A stretch of DNA of 64,000 nucleotides from Rotaria sordida (taxonomy: Eukaryota > Rotifera > Eurotatoria > Philodinida > Philodinidae): contig CAJNOL010000167.1 in NCBI GenBank assembly GCA_905250125.1, positions 124,001-188,000 of the forward strand. The letters are read 5' to 3'. How positions within the stretch are numbered: the stretch's first letter is position 1; each line of letters starts with the position of its first letter. Both the position numbers and the translations under genes were made by a program. Positions 37,801 through 50,654 of this stretch are shown here, in pieces. The notes beneath the pieces were generated by a model. That model saw only the letters and a list, made by a program, of their open reading frames with translations, had not been told where the DNA came from and did no database searches.

Positions 37801-40800
37801 TTATACACATATTCACTTATTGTCTTTCAATGTATATTTCACATATGCTATTCTTACATTTGTTGTTGTCTTCCTTTTTTTACGTCAAGCTTTAATAAGA
37901 AATTTAATGAATCGGTTATTCTTTAAAAACAAGGAAAAAGAACAAACAGTTTTTATTTTTTGTTCAAATATAAAAACATTTTAAAGAGCCTGTGTTTTAT
38001 ATGCGTGCGTGGATGAGTGTATTCGTGTGTGTGTATCTATTTGGAGTATTTAGTTTCCTTTTTATTTTTTTTTTAATTTTCATTTTCAGTTAGCACGATA
38101 ATAATAAGTTATATTCATGTTGATAAATCCTATAGAGATGCTAGCAAAAAAAAGTACCTAGTAGATAATTAATAACGAATAGTTTAAAATTCATTGCGTT
38201 AACGTAGCTTATTTATAAGTAAAAACCCGTCAGTAATGATTATATGTTTGTTCGTGTGCGTGTGTTATAATAATTAACTAATTAATAGAAAAATTTATAT
38301 ATATTAATTTCAAATTAAGCTTTGCTTATCTTCTTTTTTTTTTTATGTATGTTTGTTTTTTTCTAGGTAACTGAACAACTTAATCTAAGTACATCTCGTT
38401 CTTATACACCAGATATAACACCTGTTATATTGGCTGCACATCGAGATAATTATGAAATTGTTAAAATTCTACTTGAAAGAGGTATTAAAAACTGTTGTAT
38501 TGTTAACTTTTAGAAATTAGATTAAAAAATAATTCAAGAGTAATTATTGTAAATATAGCAAAAATTAAAAAAAGAATTTTCTTTATTCATTGATTCTTCA
38601 TCTTTCCCCCCTTAGGAACAAGATGAAATAATTTGTGTTTATCCTATGGGATTTCCTTTTATTTTTTCTTTGTTCTCATAAACAAAAAAAACTGCAAGTT
38701 CTATCTGATGACATATGTACTCAAGGTACTTTATAGATATGATGGATAATAGGATCATTGACTTTCTTGTTGTAGGTTTTCGTTTAATAGAAAAACAATT
38801 TTAAATATTTTTATAGAGATTTAAAGAATCAAAAAAATAACCATTGATTTAATGCAATACATAAGCAATCTCTATTATTTCTATTTCAAAATAATTTTCA
38901 GCATATTTGTTTTTTTTTTTGATAAATTTTGGTTTAAAGAAAAATAATAGATAGACAGAAATTTCTAATGAATTATACTAAACCATAATTGTTTACTTTC
39001 CACAGCAGTTCAAGAAGAGCTACGAATAAAATAACTTTAGAGTATTAGTCTGTTTAATATGCTAATGATGTGGTTTGATTCACTAAGTGTTCATATCTTT
39101 ATTTAGGACTGTTTGATTAATCAAACACCTGAGTGGTAGAGAAAGAGGATTTAACGACATACTAGACCTTTGTTTTTGTTTTTTCTTTGATCACATTATT
39201 GAGTAGGCAAAAGCAACATCAATCCCATGTTTTTATAGTAATAGAAAAACAAAAAGAAGGAAGGAGTGAGCCGGTAAAAATTAATCTCAAAAGAATACAT
39301 GTTTTTTTGACACGTCTTGTCAAATAAATATCTACTTTACTTTGAGCCATTTTAGAATCTCCCGAGACATTTAATTCATAATAAATAGTATTTTCAGCTT
39401 CTTATGAATTGACATTTATAATACATATATTAACTTTGTTCTTGATTGTCCAATAATAGCTTCATGTTCAATCGTATGCCTTAGTGTGTTTAAGATTTTC
39501 TCTTTCTGAAGTATTATTTAGAAGTCCAGGAGGGTGAACATCCAGACAACACATAGTTCATAGTAAAATAGGAGAACCAATCTTATTTTCGGAAGAGCAC
39601 CATCCACTCGATTCCCACGCTGAATAAAACAATGTGAGAAGTACTATTATTACTTTTTAATACTTATAGACATAGCGTTAAAATATCATAAGAGAAATAT
39701 CAGATCTTGAATCCTGATAAAGTTCAATAAATCTATGTGGAAACTGATAGAAGGAAATTCAGATGATAGAATAAGAAAATCAATTCAAGATTTGAAAAAA
39801 TTTTTATATTAGACAAATTGTTCTATAGAATAGGATTGAACAAGCCAATAGATTCCATGGAACATTATTTCCGTCTCATTCGAAATTCTATTTCGAAATT
39901 AAAGTCCTATTGACTTTGATTCTTCGAATTAGAACATTCAACATATTTATATATGTGTTTGTCTTAGATTAAAAATAAACTTGATGTTTCTTTTTTGTTT
40001 TTTTTTTGTTATTATTATAGGTGAAAAAGTAACTGAACCTCATGATGTTCGTTGTAATTGTGCAAATTGTAATGTATATAATAAAGAAGATAGTTTAAGA
40101 CATTCACGATCACGTATAAATGCCTATAAAGCATTATCATCACCATGTTATATATCATTATCAAGTCGTGATCCAATAATGACAGCATTTGATTTAAATC
40201 GTGAATTAAAACGTTTATCACGTATTGAAAATGAATTTAAACAAGAATATGAACAATTAGCACAACAATGTCAAGAGTATAGTGCTGCTTTATTAGCTGA
40301 AACACGTTCATCAAAAGAATTAGAAATTATATTAAATTATGATTCAGAAAATCCACCGGTGGTTTCTGAAACAAAAGAAAAAATGACATTAGCAAGATTA
40401 AAATTAGCTATACGTTATAAACAAAAGAAAGTAAAAAAAAAATAGAACAAACGATAATTTAAATTGAGAAAAATTTTTAAAAATTTTGTTTTGTTTAAGT
40501 TTGTTTCACATTCACATTGTCAACAATTACTTGCTTCTCTGTGGTATGAAGGTCTACCTGGCTTTCGACGTCGTCATTCGGTGATTAAACTTTTAATAAC
40601 AGCTATTGTTGGTTTACTTTGTCCGATATTATCTATTGCTTATTTAATAATGCCAAGAAGTAGTATTGGTCGAATAATGCGACAACCATTTATTAAATTT
40701 ATATGTCATTCAGTTTCATATATTTTCTTTCTTAGTATGTTATTTATATATAGGGGCGTAACTTATGGAAGGCATGACATAAAACCCTCGTTGCTTCTGA

Positions 40801-43800
40801 AAATTGTCTAAGCAGTACACTTCTTTGTTTAGGACTCTGCTGCTTCTGTGCCTTCATTGTTGAGTTACGCCTCTGTTTATACAAAATATAAAGAAATTTT
40901 CTTTCTTTTTAGTTTTACTTTTTGTTGTTTCATTACGAATTGATTTTGGAAAATTATTATCAGGTATTGAACAAGAAGCTAATGAGAGACGTGGTCCACC
41001 ACCAAATCCAGTTGAATTAGCTGTATGATATAAATTAATTATCATTCTTATTTTATTTCTAAATTTTTATAATTTTAGATTATGATTTATGTTGCTGGAT
41101 TTATTTGGGCTGAAATAAAACAATTGTATCAAGAAGGACTGCATCAATATATGGTAAAAAAAGAGAGTTCTATTTCAAATTATATTATATTATTATATAT
41201 TATAGGCGGATACTTGGAATTTACTAGATTGGATAACTAATTGTCTTTATGTTGCAACAATAGTTCTTCGTATTATGGCATATATTAAAGTAAGACCATA
41301 AAAAAACAATGATAGTTTTAAACAAATGATGGGTATCCCACTTTCTTTTGATCGTTTCTGGTTGTCGAAAAGAGAAAAACTGATCTGCATAAAATTTTTA
41401 CCACAGATAGAGAACCTAAAATAAAGAGACAGATGTTCGCAGAAAAAAAATTTCAAATAAAATTTTTGCAGAAAAATCCTGGCTTCCCATAGGACTATAT
41501 TGGCTCCATTTACGACTTTCAACTAACTTTGTCTGATTGGGTTGAAAATTTTTTGAATTGTCTTTAACTATATCTCAGAGGTTATTTTAAGCTTTTTTTT
41601 CAGAAATCTGACTTTCTTTGCCTTTTTTATAAGAGAAATACGTAAAGTTTCGGATCGAAAGTGTTGATGTTCAAATCTTTATAAATCTGGATAGAAAGAT
41701 CAAGAAAAGAAAATGGTCGATTTCACCTCTAGAGAATACTTCCAAGTATCTGTGATCAAAATTTAAGCCCGATCGGACAAAGTTAGATGGGAGTCATAAG
41801 TGGATCTATAGATAATCAGAATTTTTCCGAAAAAACTGCAAAAGTCTTGTCAAAATTTTTTTCAAACATATGTCTTCTTATTTTATGTGCTCTATCTTAT
41901 GGTCAAAATTTCATACGGATCCGTTATATCCTCTTCAAGAACCAGAAATAACCAAAAAAGAGTGGAAGGAATCTCTCAAAGTGTTAAATAGCTTTTCGCT
42001 CGAGATAATGTTTATTTGATGAATGTAAGTAAGCCTGGAAAACGAAACTATTCTAAACTTTTTCTATTACTCTCTAGCACTAAACATCGTTGCAGTCGAA
42101 AAGTGATTTGACATCAAAAGAAGTGTTTCTCTGTTAATGAAATTTGTAATTACAAAAATAAAAATTATTTTAATTATAGGTAAATCGAGAAGAACGTGAT
42201 TTACATGATAAATTAGTTGATCATGTTGCACCTGCATCATCAGGTGTTCATCATTCTCCTCATCCTAATTTAACATCGGATACAGGTGATATATCAACAG
42301 GTCATAATGTTCGACGACGAGATTGGAATGCATGGGATCCAACATTAATATCTGAAGGAATATTTGCTGCAGCTAATATATTTAGTTCACTTAAACTTGT
42401 TTATATATTTACAATAAATCCACATTTAGGACCATTACAAATATCATTAGGACGTATGGTACATGATATATTAAAATTTAGTGTACTTATTATACTTGTG
42501 GCATTTGCATTTGCATGTGGTCTTAATCAATTATTTTGGTATTATGCACGAATGAAAAAAAATGAATGTGAACACGATTCAGGTCTTGATGAATATTGTG
42601 CAAAAGATATACATAAACATTTTTCAAAGTAATTTAATATTATTTATATAATTAATTTGTAAAAACAAAAAAATTCATTGGCTTTTTTTTTGTTTTTCTT
42701 ATTTAGTCTTTTTGAATCTTTACAAACACTTTTTTGGGGTACATTTGGTTTAGTTGATTTACAAACATTTCAAATCTATAAAAAACATACATTTACTATG
42801 TTTATTGGTTTAACTATGTATGGTGTTTATTCATCAATAATGATTATTGTTCTTCTTAATATGCTTATTGCTATGATGAGTAGTTCATATCAATATATAG
42901 CTGTATGTATGATTTGAAAATAGTTTCTTCTCCAGCAAGGAAAAAAATTTGTTTTTTGTGTTCTATTTAGAATTCAACAGATACTGAATGGAAATTTGCA
43001 AGGTTTAAAAAAAATAAATTTAATATATATATTTTTGTTTTCTTTTTATTTATTGTAGAGCTAAACTTTGGACAAGTTATTTTGAAGATGGTGGAACTTT
43101 ACCACCACCATTTAATATAATTCCAAGTCCAAAATCAATTTTTTATTTTTGTCGATATACATATCGTCGAGTATTTAGTTGTTCAAAAAAACAATTAAGA
43201 AATCGATGGCAAAGTATTAAAGTAAATATTTCTTTTTAAATAAGTGTTTTTTTCATGAATATAATTATTATTTATAAGAGAATATTAACATATTAATAAA
43301 ATCAATTTACGAAGAAATTTTTTCAAAATGTCAAATCACTTTTCGATCGAAATGATGTTTATTTGATTAGTAATAATTAATAATAGAAAAGTTTAGAATG
43401 ATTTGGCTTTCCGATCTTTGATTCTTGAAATATCGCAAATTTTACTGGTTTTTTTTTAAACAAAAAGCTGTGGTTCCCAAGCAACTTGAGTGGAACCACA
43501 GCTTTATGTCGAAAAATTCGATGTCTTGAGAATAAAGACCTGGAAAATCAAACCATTGTAGATTTTTCTCTTTCTCATTAAATGAACATTATCTCAGTCG
43601 GAAAGCGATTTGATACCTAGACAGGTTCCTTCTTGAGTCAAAAATTAATATGCAGATGTGTCTCGTTTCCTTTTTGAAGAATTGAAAGTTAGATAGACAT
43701 GTAATTGAACAATTAAACGAGAAAATGACAGTGTTGATATAAAGATAATGGTTGGGAATGTACGGAGACATAAAGTAAAAATGTTGCGGCTACCATAATT

Positions 43801-46642
43801 AAAAAATTATAGTTAAATTTCCTATGATTTTTTTAGCGAATTATGTTATAAATAGACATACACCGCAGTCGGACTCGGTGTTCAAAAACTATCCAACCAG
43901 TTAGAACAAAAAAAAAATGATATTCATTCGTTGAACTAAAAATTTGTTTTTAGATTTAATATGAATAAGTTTTGAAATAGTTTTCTCTCAGTCAAGACTA
44001 TGGATCGGGACTGAGATGAAGGAAAAAAAATTTGGTCCTGCACATATCAGAGACCGACACAGGGTACTTTGTTTTGCTCTGTCCTGTCCTCAGGGCAGGA
44101 CAGGGCGGTCTGAAGAGTTTTAGATTGGTTCTTTGTTCCGAAACAAAACTTATAACCTGAAGAAGATTTAAAGGCACTTTTTCTTTTCATTATACATACT
44201 TTAAATCATTTCAAAAATGCTACAAGATACTAATGACTATATTCAAATGAAAATAGAGTACTAACTAGTCAATATCAATAAATATACAATGAAAAACGTT
44301 GAATATGTAAGTGAAATCCACAAAAACAAATGAAAATGTTCAACGTAATAAATGAAATTAAAAAAGCAGACATATACGGTAGTCTCTGTTTTTGCTATCA
44401 AGATAGATAATCTGGCTATTGTATTCTTTCTTTGTTCTTCTTTCTGTTCCTATTCTATTCAGATAAAACAAATGATAGTTCGAGATGAATCGTAAAAATT
44501 GTCGCTAAGATATACAATGGATGAAATATACACGTGATTGACTTACAGCGACGCCTCATGTGACTGTACAAATGATTGAAAATTTTGCCTGATAGTATAT
44601 AACTTGAGAATTAATAATGATTCACCAGGGAAAAATAACATGCCATGTCCTGCCCTGTGCCATAGTATAGGCGCCCTGCAAGGCGATCAGGGGAGGACGA
44701 AAAAAAAAACTTTGCCCTGTGGGACAGGGCAGAGCAACAGGACAGTCCTGTTCTGATGTCGGTCTCTGGCACATATCATATTTTGAATAAATGTAGAATT
44801 CATATCAGTAATTTTTTTTCTTTTTAGAAAATTCTTCTTAAAATCAATGAACGTGAAATAAAATATCAAACTGTCATACGTGAATTAGTTAAACGATATA
44901 TAATGAAACGACAACAAAAAGATCAAACTGAAGGTGTAACAGAAGATGATTTAAATGAAATAAAACAAGATGTATCAGCATTTCGGTAAAAAAAAAGAAA
45001 GAGAAGTTTTTGTTTTTGTTTTTTTAAATGAATCAATTTGATTTTTAGTTTTGAACTATTAGAAATTTTAAGTATTAATGGATTTAAAGTTCAATCATTA
45101 AAGAAAAATCCAGGTTAGTAGATTTAAAAAAAATTTTTTTTCATATTTTAAAAAAAAAATTCATATAAACATAGATACAGGCAAATTTGAACCAGTTGAG
45201 GAATCCAAAAGATGTGAGAAAAATAAATTTATTTGAATCCCTTTTTGCTGTGATTGCATGTGTTTGAAATATTTTTTTTCTTTCTCTCTCTCTCTCGCTC
45301 TCTCTCTTGTCGTTAAAAATCATCTTCTTTTTTTGTTTTTTAATTTTCTATAGCTGCACGTGTTGGTCGAAAACGAGGCAAAATGAATTTAGAAAAAACT
45401 ATTAATAAAAGTATGTTTAATATGTCATCAGCTATACATAATGCAAATCCATTAGCACCAACTGATCCTATTAAAACTGATCCTTATGAACATCATGATT
45501 CATTATCAACACCAATTTCATCAATACTTTCAAATCCAAAACAAAAATTAGCAACACAATTTAAACGTGCTCTTACAATAATTACACAACGAAATGATCA
45601 ATTAATTGATTCACCATTGGCTTCATCACCACCATCAGTACCACAACAAACAATAAGTGCTGACAAACTTTTCGATTTAACACCTTTAAATGAAGAATCA
45701 ATACAAACAAAAGATAAACTTAATAATTTAAGTCATATATCAACAATAACATCAAAATCACAATCATTTACATATAATAAACCTCAACAACATATATGTT
45801 CATCAGCAAATGAAATTTTAACACGCAGTAATAATAATAATAATTCAAATAGTCCATCATCAGCTACTATAATTTCAATGGATTCACCTATAATACGATC
45901 AAATCATCCAAATAGTAGTAATTCATCATCACGTTTAGTTAAACAAAGTTTACAACAAATACATGCATCAATTTTACAAACAATGCATCAACAACCATCA
46001 TTATCACCACCTACAACATCATCATCAACAACATTAAGTCCAACATTAACATCATCATCAACCATGGGTACAGGTGAAGTGGCCATTTTGGAAACTATAT
46101 TGTAAACTTATTATATCAGAGTCCCTATTTTGTTTACACACATATCATATACATTGCACTAAGCTATTATATGTATATACACACATACACACATGCACAT
46201 TCATCAGCACACCTTCCGTATTTTATCGTCGTTCGTCGATATTCTATTCTACGTAAATATTCGATATGTAAGTGTCTTTATGTATATATAAATATATTAT
46301 TTAGAAAAAAAAGAAGAAACATGATGAAACTATGTAGACGTTGAGAAATTTCATAAGAAAAATTTATCTAGTCGTTTATTTCAAGTTACACTTCAGATGT
46401 CTTTTTTCTCTCTCTCTCTCGCAAATTTGCTGAGAAAATTTCAAAATTTATATGTTTAATTAAATCATGTAGTAAGATTATTAAATATGATATTTCTAAA
46501 AGATTTAATTCTGTTATTTGTTTTTCCTGTTTTAGGATATTATCATTTATTACGCGAAGCTCGTGCACCAATGGCATCACCTGATCCTCTTTCACTGACA
46601 TCTGAAGAAGGTTCAAATGCGCCTGATATAGAAATCTTATAA
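34883..46642 (+). CDS. TRPC: TRPC4/5-like canonical TRP cation channel, complete
   Basis: Twenty-two exons: 34883-35081, 35921-36058, 36136-36237, 36313-36398, 36947-37048, 37146-37253, 37559-37615, 38367-38481, 40021-40430, 40500-40734, 40913-41022, 41079-41153, 41206-41289, 42180-42628, 42707-42902, 42971-43002, 43059-43221, 44828-44985, 45049-45113, 45181-45213, 45354-46073, 46536-46642. The product is 1247 residues. N-terminal ankyrin repeats include [17 protein letters not shown] and [18 protein letters not shown]. The TRPC zinc site HX3CXCX2C is present (His310, Cys314, 316, 319), then [15 protein letters not shown]. Six membrane segments run from about residue 460. The pore is TLFWGTFGL with LFW at 765-767, S6 is [10 protein letters not shown], the TRP-box helix EWKFARAKLW (828-837) follows, and then RELVKRYI and [13 protein letters not shown]. 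Fragments such as NCQQLLAS, IANIFSS and [10 protein letters not shown] place it closest to TRPC4/5 and insect TRP-gamma. Expected role: Gq/PLC-activated Ca2+/Na+ channel in the plasma membrane. Exons 5-7 code a low-complexity insert between ankyrin repeats. Two alternative C-termini are possible (see findings). Confidence 0.95.
40750..40885. repeat. Small terminal-inverted-repeat insert in TRPC intron 10
   Basis: The left end (about 40753-40768, AGGGGCGTAACTTATGG) is the approximate reverse complement of the right end (about 40860-40876, GAGTTACGCCTCTG). An inner pair is GAAGGCATG near 40770 and TGTGCCTTC near 40848. It is less AT-rich than the surrounding intron and fills most of a 178-bp intron whose neighbours are about 55 bp, so it looks like a tiny MITE. 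Confidence 0.7.
41325..41980. repeat. Foldback element, ~210-bp imperfect arms, in TRPC intron 13
   Basis: The left arm (about 41328-41545) pairs with the right arm (about 41770-41975). Landmarks: TCGTTTCTGGTTGTC on the left with the complement of AAGAACCAGAAATAACC on the right, and CAACTAACTTTGTCTGATTG with CGATCGGACAAAGTTAG. It makes up most of the 890-bp intron. Its right end abuts another, unrelated inverted-repeat element at 41986. Confidence 0.85.
41986..42116. repeat. Short TIR element (family A copy 1), TRPC intron 13
   Basis: The left end (GCTTTTCGCTCGAGATAATG) and right end (complement of CATCGTTGCAGTCGAAAAG) form imperfect terminal inverted repeats of about 30 bp around a roughly 70-bp centre. 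The same sequence family, including the centre (TTCTAAACTTTTTCTATTA and its complement), is found in the longer element at 43330-43620. Confidence 0.8.
43330..43620. repeat. Foldback element with central perfect hairpin (family A copy 2), TRPC intron 17
   Basis: The outer arms, about 43330-43450 and 43507-43615, are imperfect complements (AAATCACTTTTCGATCG on the left against CGGAAAGCGATTT on the right). In the middle, 43465-43505, AAAGCTGTGGTTCC and its exact complement GGAACCACAGCTTT form a perfect 14-bp stem with a 13-nt loop. The arms are related to the 41986-42116 element four exons upstream. Confidence 0.88.
44039..44778. mobile_element. MITE-like element with GC-rich terminal inverted repeats, TRPC intron 17
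   Basis: The left terminus (ATCAGAGACCGACACAGGG...GTCCTGTCC) pairs with the right terminus (...GGACAGGGC...TGTCGGTCTCTGG) over about 70 bp. The ends are GC-rich and contain repeated CAGGACAG/GGGCAG words, while the interior (about 44150-44620) is AT-rich. This compositional contrast with the host intron marks it as inserted DNA. It is about 740 bp with no open frame for a transposase, so it is non-autonomous. It accounts for almost half of the 1.6-kb intron. Confidence 0.85.
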
Positions 46643-49213
46643 CTTCGATGAAAACGACGATTATTTTATGTGATATATTTTTCATTCTTTTCTCTTATTA
46701 ACAAACGTATATGTTGGTTCTTATATAGTAGCAATCCATGATGCCTCTATTTCTCTTAATATGTGTCTTTTGTGTATGTATGTGTGTATGTATATGTGTG
46801 CTGTGTCATTTTGTGAGTCGCCCATTATCAGATAATGTATCTAGTATTATAAGCATAGATTCAATATACATCTTGTGTGTTTCGTTCTGTTTTTTTCCTG
46901 TGTTTTGGATCTCTTTGTAAAGGGCTTCTTTTTTTTTCTTGAAAACACAAAAAAAGAATTATTTTCAAAATATGTTTATATAAAGAAATTGACAATTTAA
47001 TGATTTAATAAGTGTAGTCATATGAAGAAAAAAAACAGAAGAGTTTTGTATTGATTTAATAATAATAATAATAAGAAGATAAGTGTAGGAGCTATTTCTG
47101 AATTTTTACAGATATTAATCAGTTAAATTCGTATTGAAATAGACCTTTACCAGTGGATTTTCTTCTTGTTATTGAATATAAAAAAAAATAGAAGAGAAAT
47201 TTGATTGAAGATATTGGACAATAATCAATCTATAGATTTTCAGAGATTTGAGATGAATCACACTGTTTATTTGAGTGATAAAAGTCATTGGAAAATATTT
47301 GAAAAACTAATGTAAATATAAGCTTTTACTGTTTATTAAACAAAAATAAATAAAAGAAAATATAGATAATATCTAGGGAACTTCCTCTTCAGGGTTTTTG
47401 AAGAATGATTCATCAGAAATATATGAAATTTTCAGAGTAGACAGATCTTGATGATTGGAGTGAAAGTTGTCATATACTTCAAGTTCCTAAATACTTTCTT
47501 CTAGGCAATATCTGAGTCGCAAAGGCTAAAAATCGCTCTGCTTTCTCAGACTCTCGACACTGTTTGAAGTCCCTACTTTTTTTCAGTTTCTTTTTATCTC
47601 ATTGCATTCAAATAAAAAGATCAAAATACGAAGCGTGTATCTCTAAAAAAGACACGTTTTTTTCTATTAGAGCTTTTTAGTAAAATCAATAGCGCAATAT
47701 TTTTAACAAGTGTTCCGGTATGTATCGAGACTTTTTCTCTTGAACTAAAGTGATTGAAAACTAGCTGTGTTCAACGATGTTAGAAGTCCAGGATCTATGC
47801 TATTAACACCTTTAGACATCATCATTAGGAGAACGTTGCATACAAAGAGTAATAGCAGTGCGAGTTTTTCTCCTAGTGATTTCAAGTGTTGGGTTTTATA
47901 AAAGGATTAACTAACAACGAAGAGCTCTTATATGGTATTTGACAGAGAAAATTTCGAAGCTCTATTAGCGATAAAAAATCTAAAATCTAAAAAATTTTGA
48001 TTTTAACATCAGAAAACGGAGGGCTCTTAAATTATCTTTCATCGACTAATTGATGCATATTTATTGTCAGACAAGAACATATTTTGAACAAAACAAATAA
48101 CAACTAGAAATTCTTCTTAAACTTCTTTTTAATAATTATTTCAAAAAAATCTTGAAAACAAATCAAATTGAACTTTCGAAATATTTTATTTCATTATCTA
48201 TACGAGAAAATATGTTACCATCTGTTGAAAAACATATGAAATAAAATTTTCTAATTTATATAGAAAATCATATGAATTATTGAGATATTAACATTGTAAT
48301 AATAATTTTAGAAAATGAACACATTATAATAATGTCTATTGAATTATTTCACGGTGCCATAAAAATTTATTGATATTTGCCACATAATAATCATTGATAA
48401 TGATTATTTTAAATCTATTATTACTGCCAGGATAGAATAACATACACAAAGATTTTCCTTAGTATATGCGTAATAGCATATTATGTGATAAATAACTACC
48501 AATTATTAGTCGATAATTATAGCATAAGACTTAGACGCAAATGTAAACTGACAATGTTATAGATGCAGCTTACTGATATATAATAATTATATAAAACATG
48601 CTTGTTAATTGATGTTTGTTGATAATTTTTATTTAGGATTTTTCATTATTCAAAATTTTTATAAGGTTTAGATGATTTATTTATACGTTAGTAAAATAAA
48701 TTCACTACGAACATGAATTATTGAATGCTACAAGAACATGTGTTTTTTGTATGTTGATAATAAATTTATTTACTCAAGATGTTTTTATTTCAAACCAAAA
48801 TAATTTTCGGAAATTTTCCAGTTAAAAGAGTTTTTTCTGTTGATTAAAATAAAATTTTTCTTTTGCTTTGATAATTTTCATAACATATTTCTATATTATT
48901 GTTTGTATTCTCATAAATTTCTTGAATAAAATATTAAAAATGCTTTTGGGTCATTACATTTATACTATACGCTACAAACTATTCAAGTTTCTTTCGTTCA
49001 ATAGTTCTCTTTTGATTTCGAAAATATTTTTGATATCAAATCCAATAATTACAGCACATAATTATTAGTATATTAAATCCTCAATGAAACATGAACAAAC
49101 ACATGAAATAAGCATCTATAAAACGACAAATGCACGTATAACATTTATATATTTAAAACCAAAAAAAAAGAAATCAAAGTATTTCTAATTGTGATTTTTG
49201 TTTTTTATTGTTA
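46643..49213. other. Intergenic, convergent 3' flanks of TRPC and the peptide gene
   Basis: No gene or clear repeat recognised. The sequence is highly AT-rich with many A/T homopolymers and several AATAAA words, consistent with 3' untranslated sequence near both edges. The open frames here (such as 48868-49068) have Ile/Phe/Leu/Ser composition typical of random AT-rich DNA. Confidence 0.55.
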
Positions 49214-49825
49214 CTAACGTTTATAATCCAAATAATTGTATCGTTCAAACATATCTATAAAAATAAAAATAAAATGATTTATTGAAATCATTTTTTCTTT
49301 TTTCTTTTTTGAATAATTCAGATTTCAGTGAATAAATCATACAGAACTGGACAATTACAAGAACGTACTCGTATTTGTCCAGCTCTGATTTGATAAATAG
49401 TTTAACTTTTATTGAAATCGATCTAATCTTATTTTTGATTCTTTACCTCGTAATGTTTCATCATAATCTTCATTCGATTGATCAATATCACGACGCCAAT
49501 GTTTTAATTGTGCCATTGTTTCATAATATTGTTTCATCTAAAATTTTAATAAGTAAATTTTCAATAATAAAGAGAAAAAAAAGAATAACAAAATCTTTAT
49601 TCTATCTTACTCGATTTGAATATCGATCTCCAGAATTTTGTGAATGAAATTTTATAGGACGTTCTGCTACTAAAATCAACAACATCAATCATCTATTAAT
49701 TCTAGATCAAGTGAATACATACTTGGTATATCACTAAATAATGGATATGAATTACATTTCGATAAAATAATAAGAAGTACATTTACAATAATACTTAAAA
49801 TAATAAAATGATGACTGTGAACCAT
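49214..49825 (-). CDS. Small secreted protein, possible neuropeptide precursor (97 aa)
   Basis: Four exons (49723-49825, 49611-49669, 49447-49537, 49214-49254) have GT-AG sites and matching phases, so the frame is kept across three introns, which is strong evidence for a real gene despite its size. The product opens with a signal peptide (MVHSHHFIILSIIVNVLLII, then LSKCNSYP) and continues with a charged region rich in Tyr, Asp, Arg and Gln: YYETMAQLKHWRRDIDQ, then NEDYDETLRDMFERYNYL, ending in DYKR. Potential dibasic sites are the internal RR and the terminal KR, so processing could release an acidic peptide of about 25 residues ending in Tyr. I do not recognise a known hormone family, and it lacks the C-terminal glycine typical of amidated peptides. 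An AATAAA word follows the stop by a few bases. A second in-frame last exon is possible at 49318-49382 (see findings). Confidence 0.72.
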
Positions 49826-50654
49826 TTCTATTGTATTAAAAGTATTAGTAGGATATTTCTTAAGATTGTCTTTATTTAATATTTATATATCTATAATTGA
49901 AATAGTTTTATTTTCTCGTTTTTTTTCTTGACAAGCAGATACAACTAATGCTGACTGATTATTTAATATAGATAACTGTTATAGTCTGTCTGGCATTTCC
50001 ACCCACTTATTCAATCATCTTACATCTTGTCGAAATGAAGCTTAGAATAGACAAGCCATTGTATGTTAGATAAAAAAAACAAAAATAACAAAGTAACTAC
50101 GATGTCATTTCTATACTTTGACAAAAACATAAAACATATGGCCATGTTAATTAATATCAAAGGGAAATACTATGAGTCATAATTTGAAGAGGCGTAGGTT
50201 TATTAATAAATAGTGATATGAAAGAAACAAAGAAATCAATTATTTTCAACAAGACTATGTTTTCGTTGGCTAGTATGTCTATTTATGAGCGACACTTTTG
50301 TTTGCATGACTTCTTATTTTTTTTTTTTTTTTTCTTCAATCAATCAAATAAAGAATGGTATTTTCATTAATTTTACGTCACCTTCTTCTTTTCTATCTTT
50401 AATAATAAACATGAAATCAAATATTGAAATCATTATGAATATTGTATTACATTGTCTTTTTCAAAGCTAAAAGAACCTATGTCAGAAACTGGAATATATC
50501 TTCTATGACATTGACTATAAAGATTGATTGTCAAAGTATCAATTATAAATTTACTAATTTACATACGATAAGAATTAACGAGGAAAATCATTCAAGTGAT
50601 AAATTGCTTTTTAAATTGAGACTATACCGATTATGTCATAGAACGACATGAGCT

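Noticed and set aside
39106..39125. Perfect short palindrome TGTTTGATTAATCAAACA in TRPC intron 8
   Set aside because: An 18-bp AT-rich palindrome is expected by chance in this composition. It could be a homeobox or Forkhead-like site, but nothing supports that.
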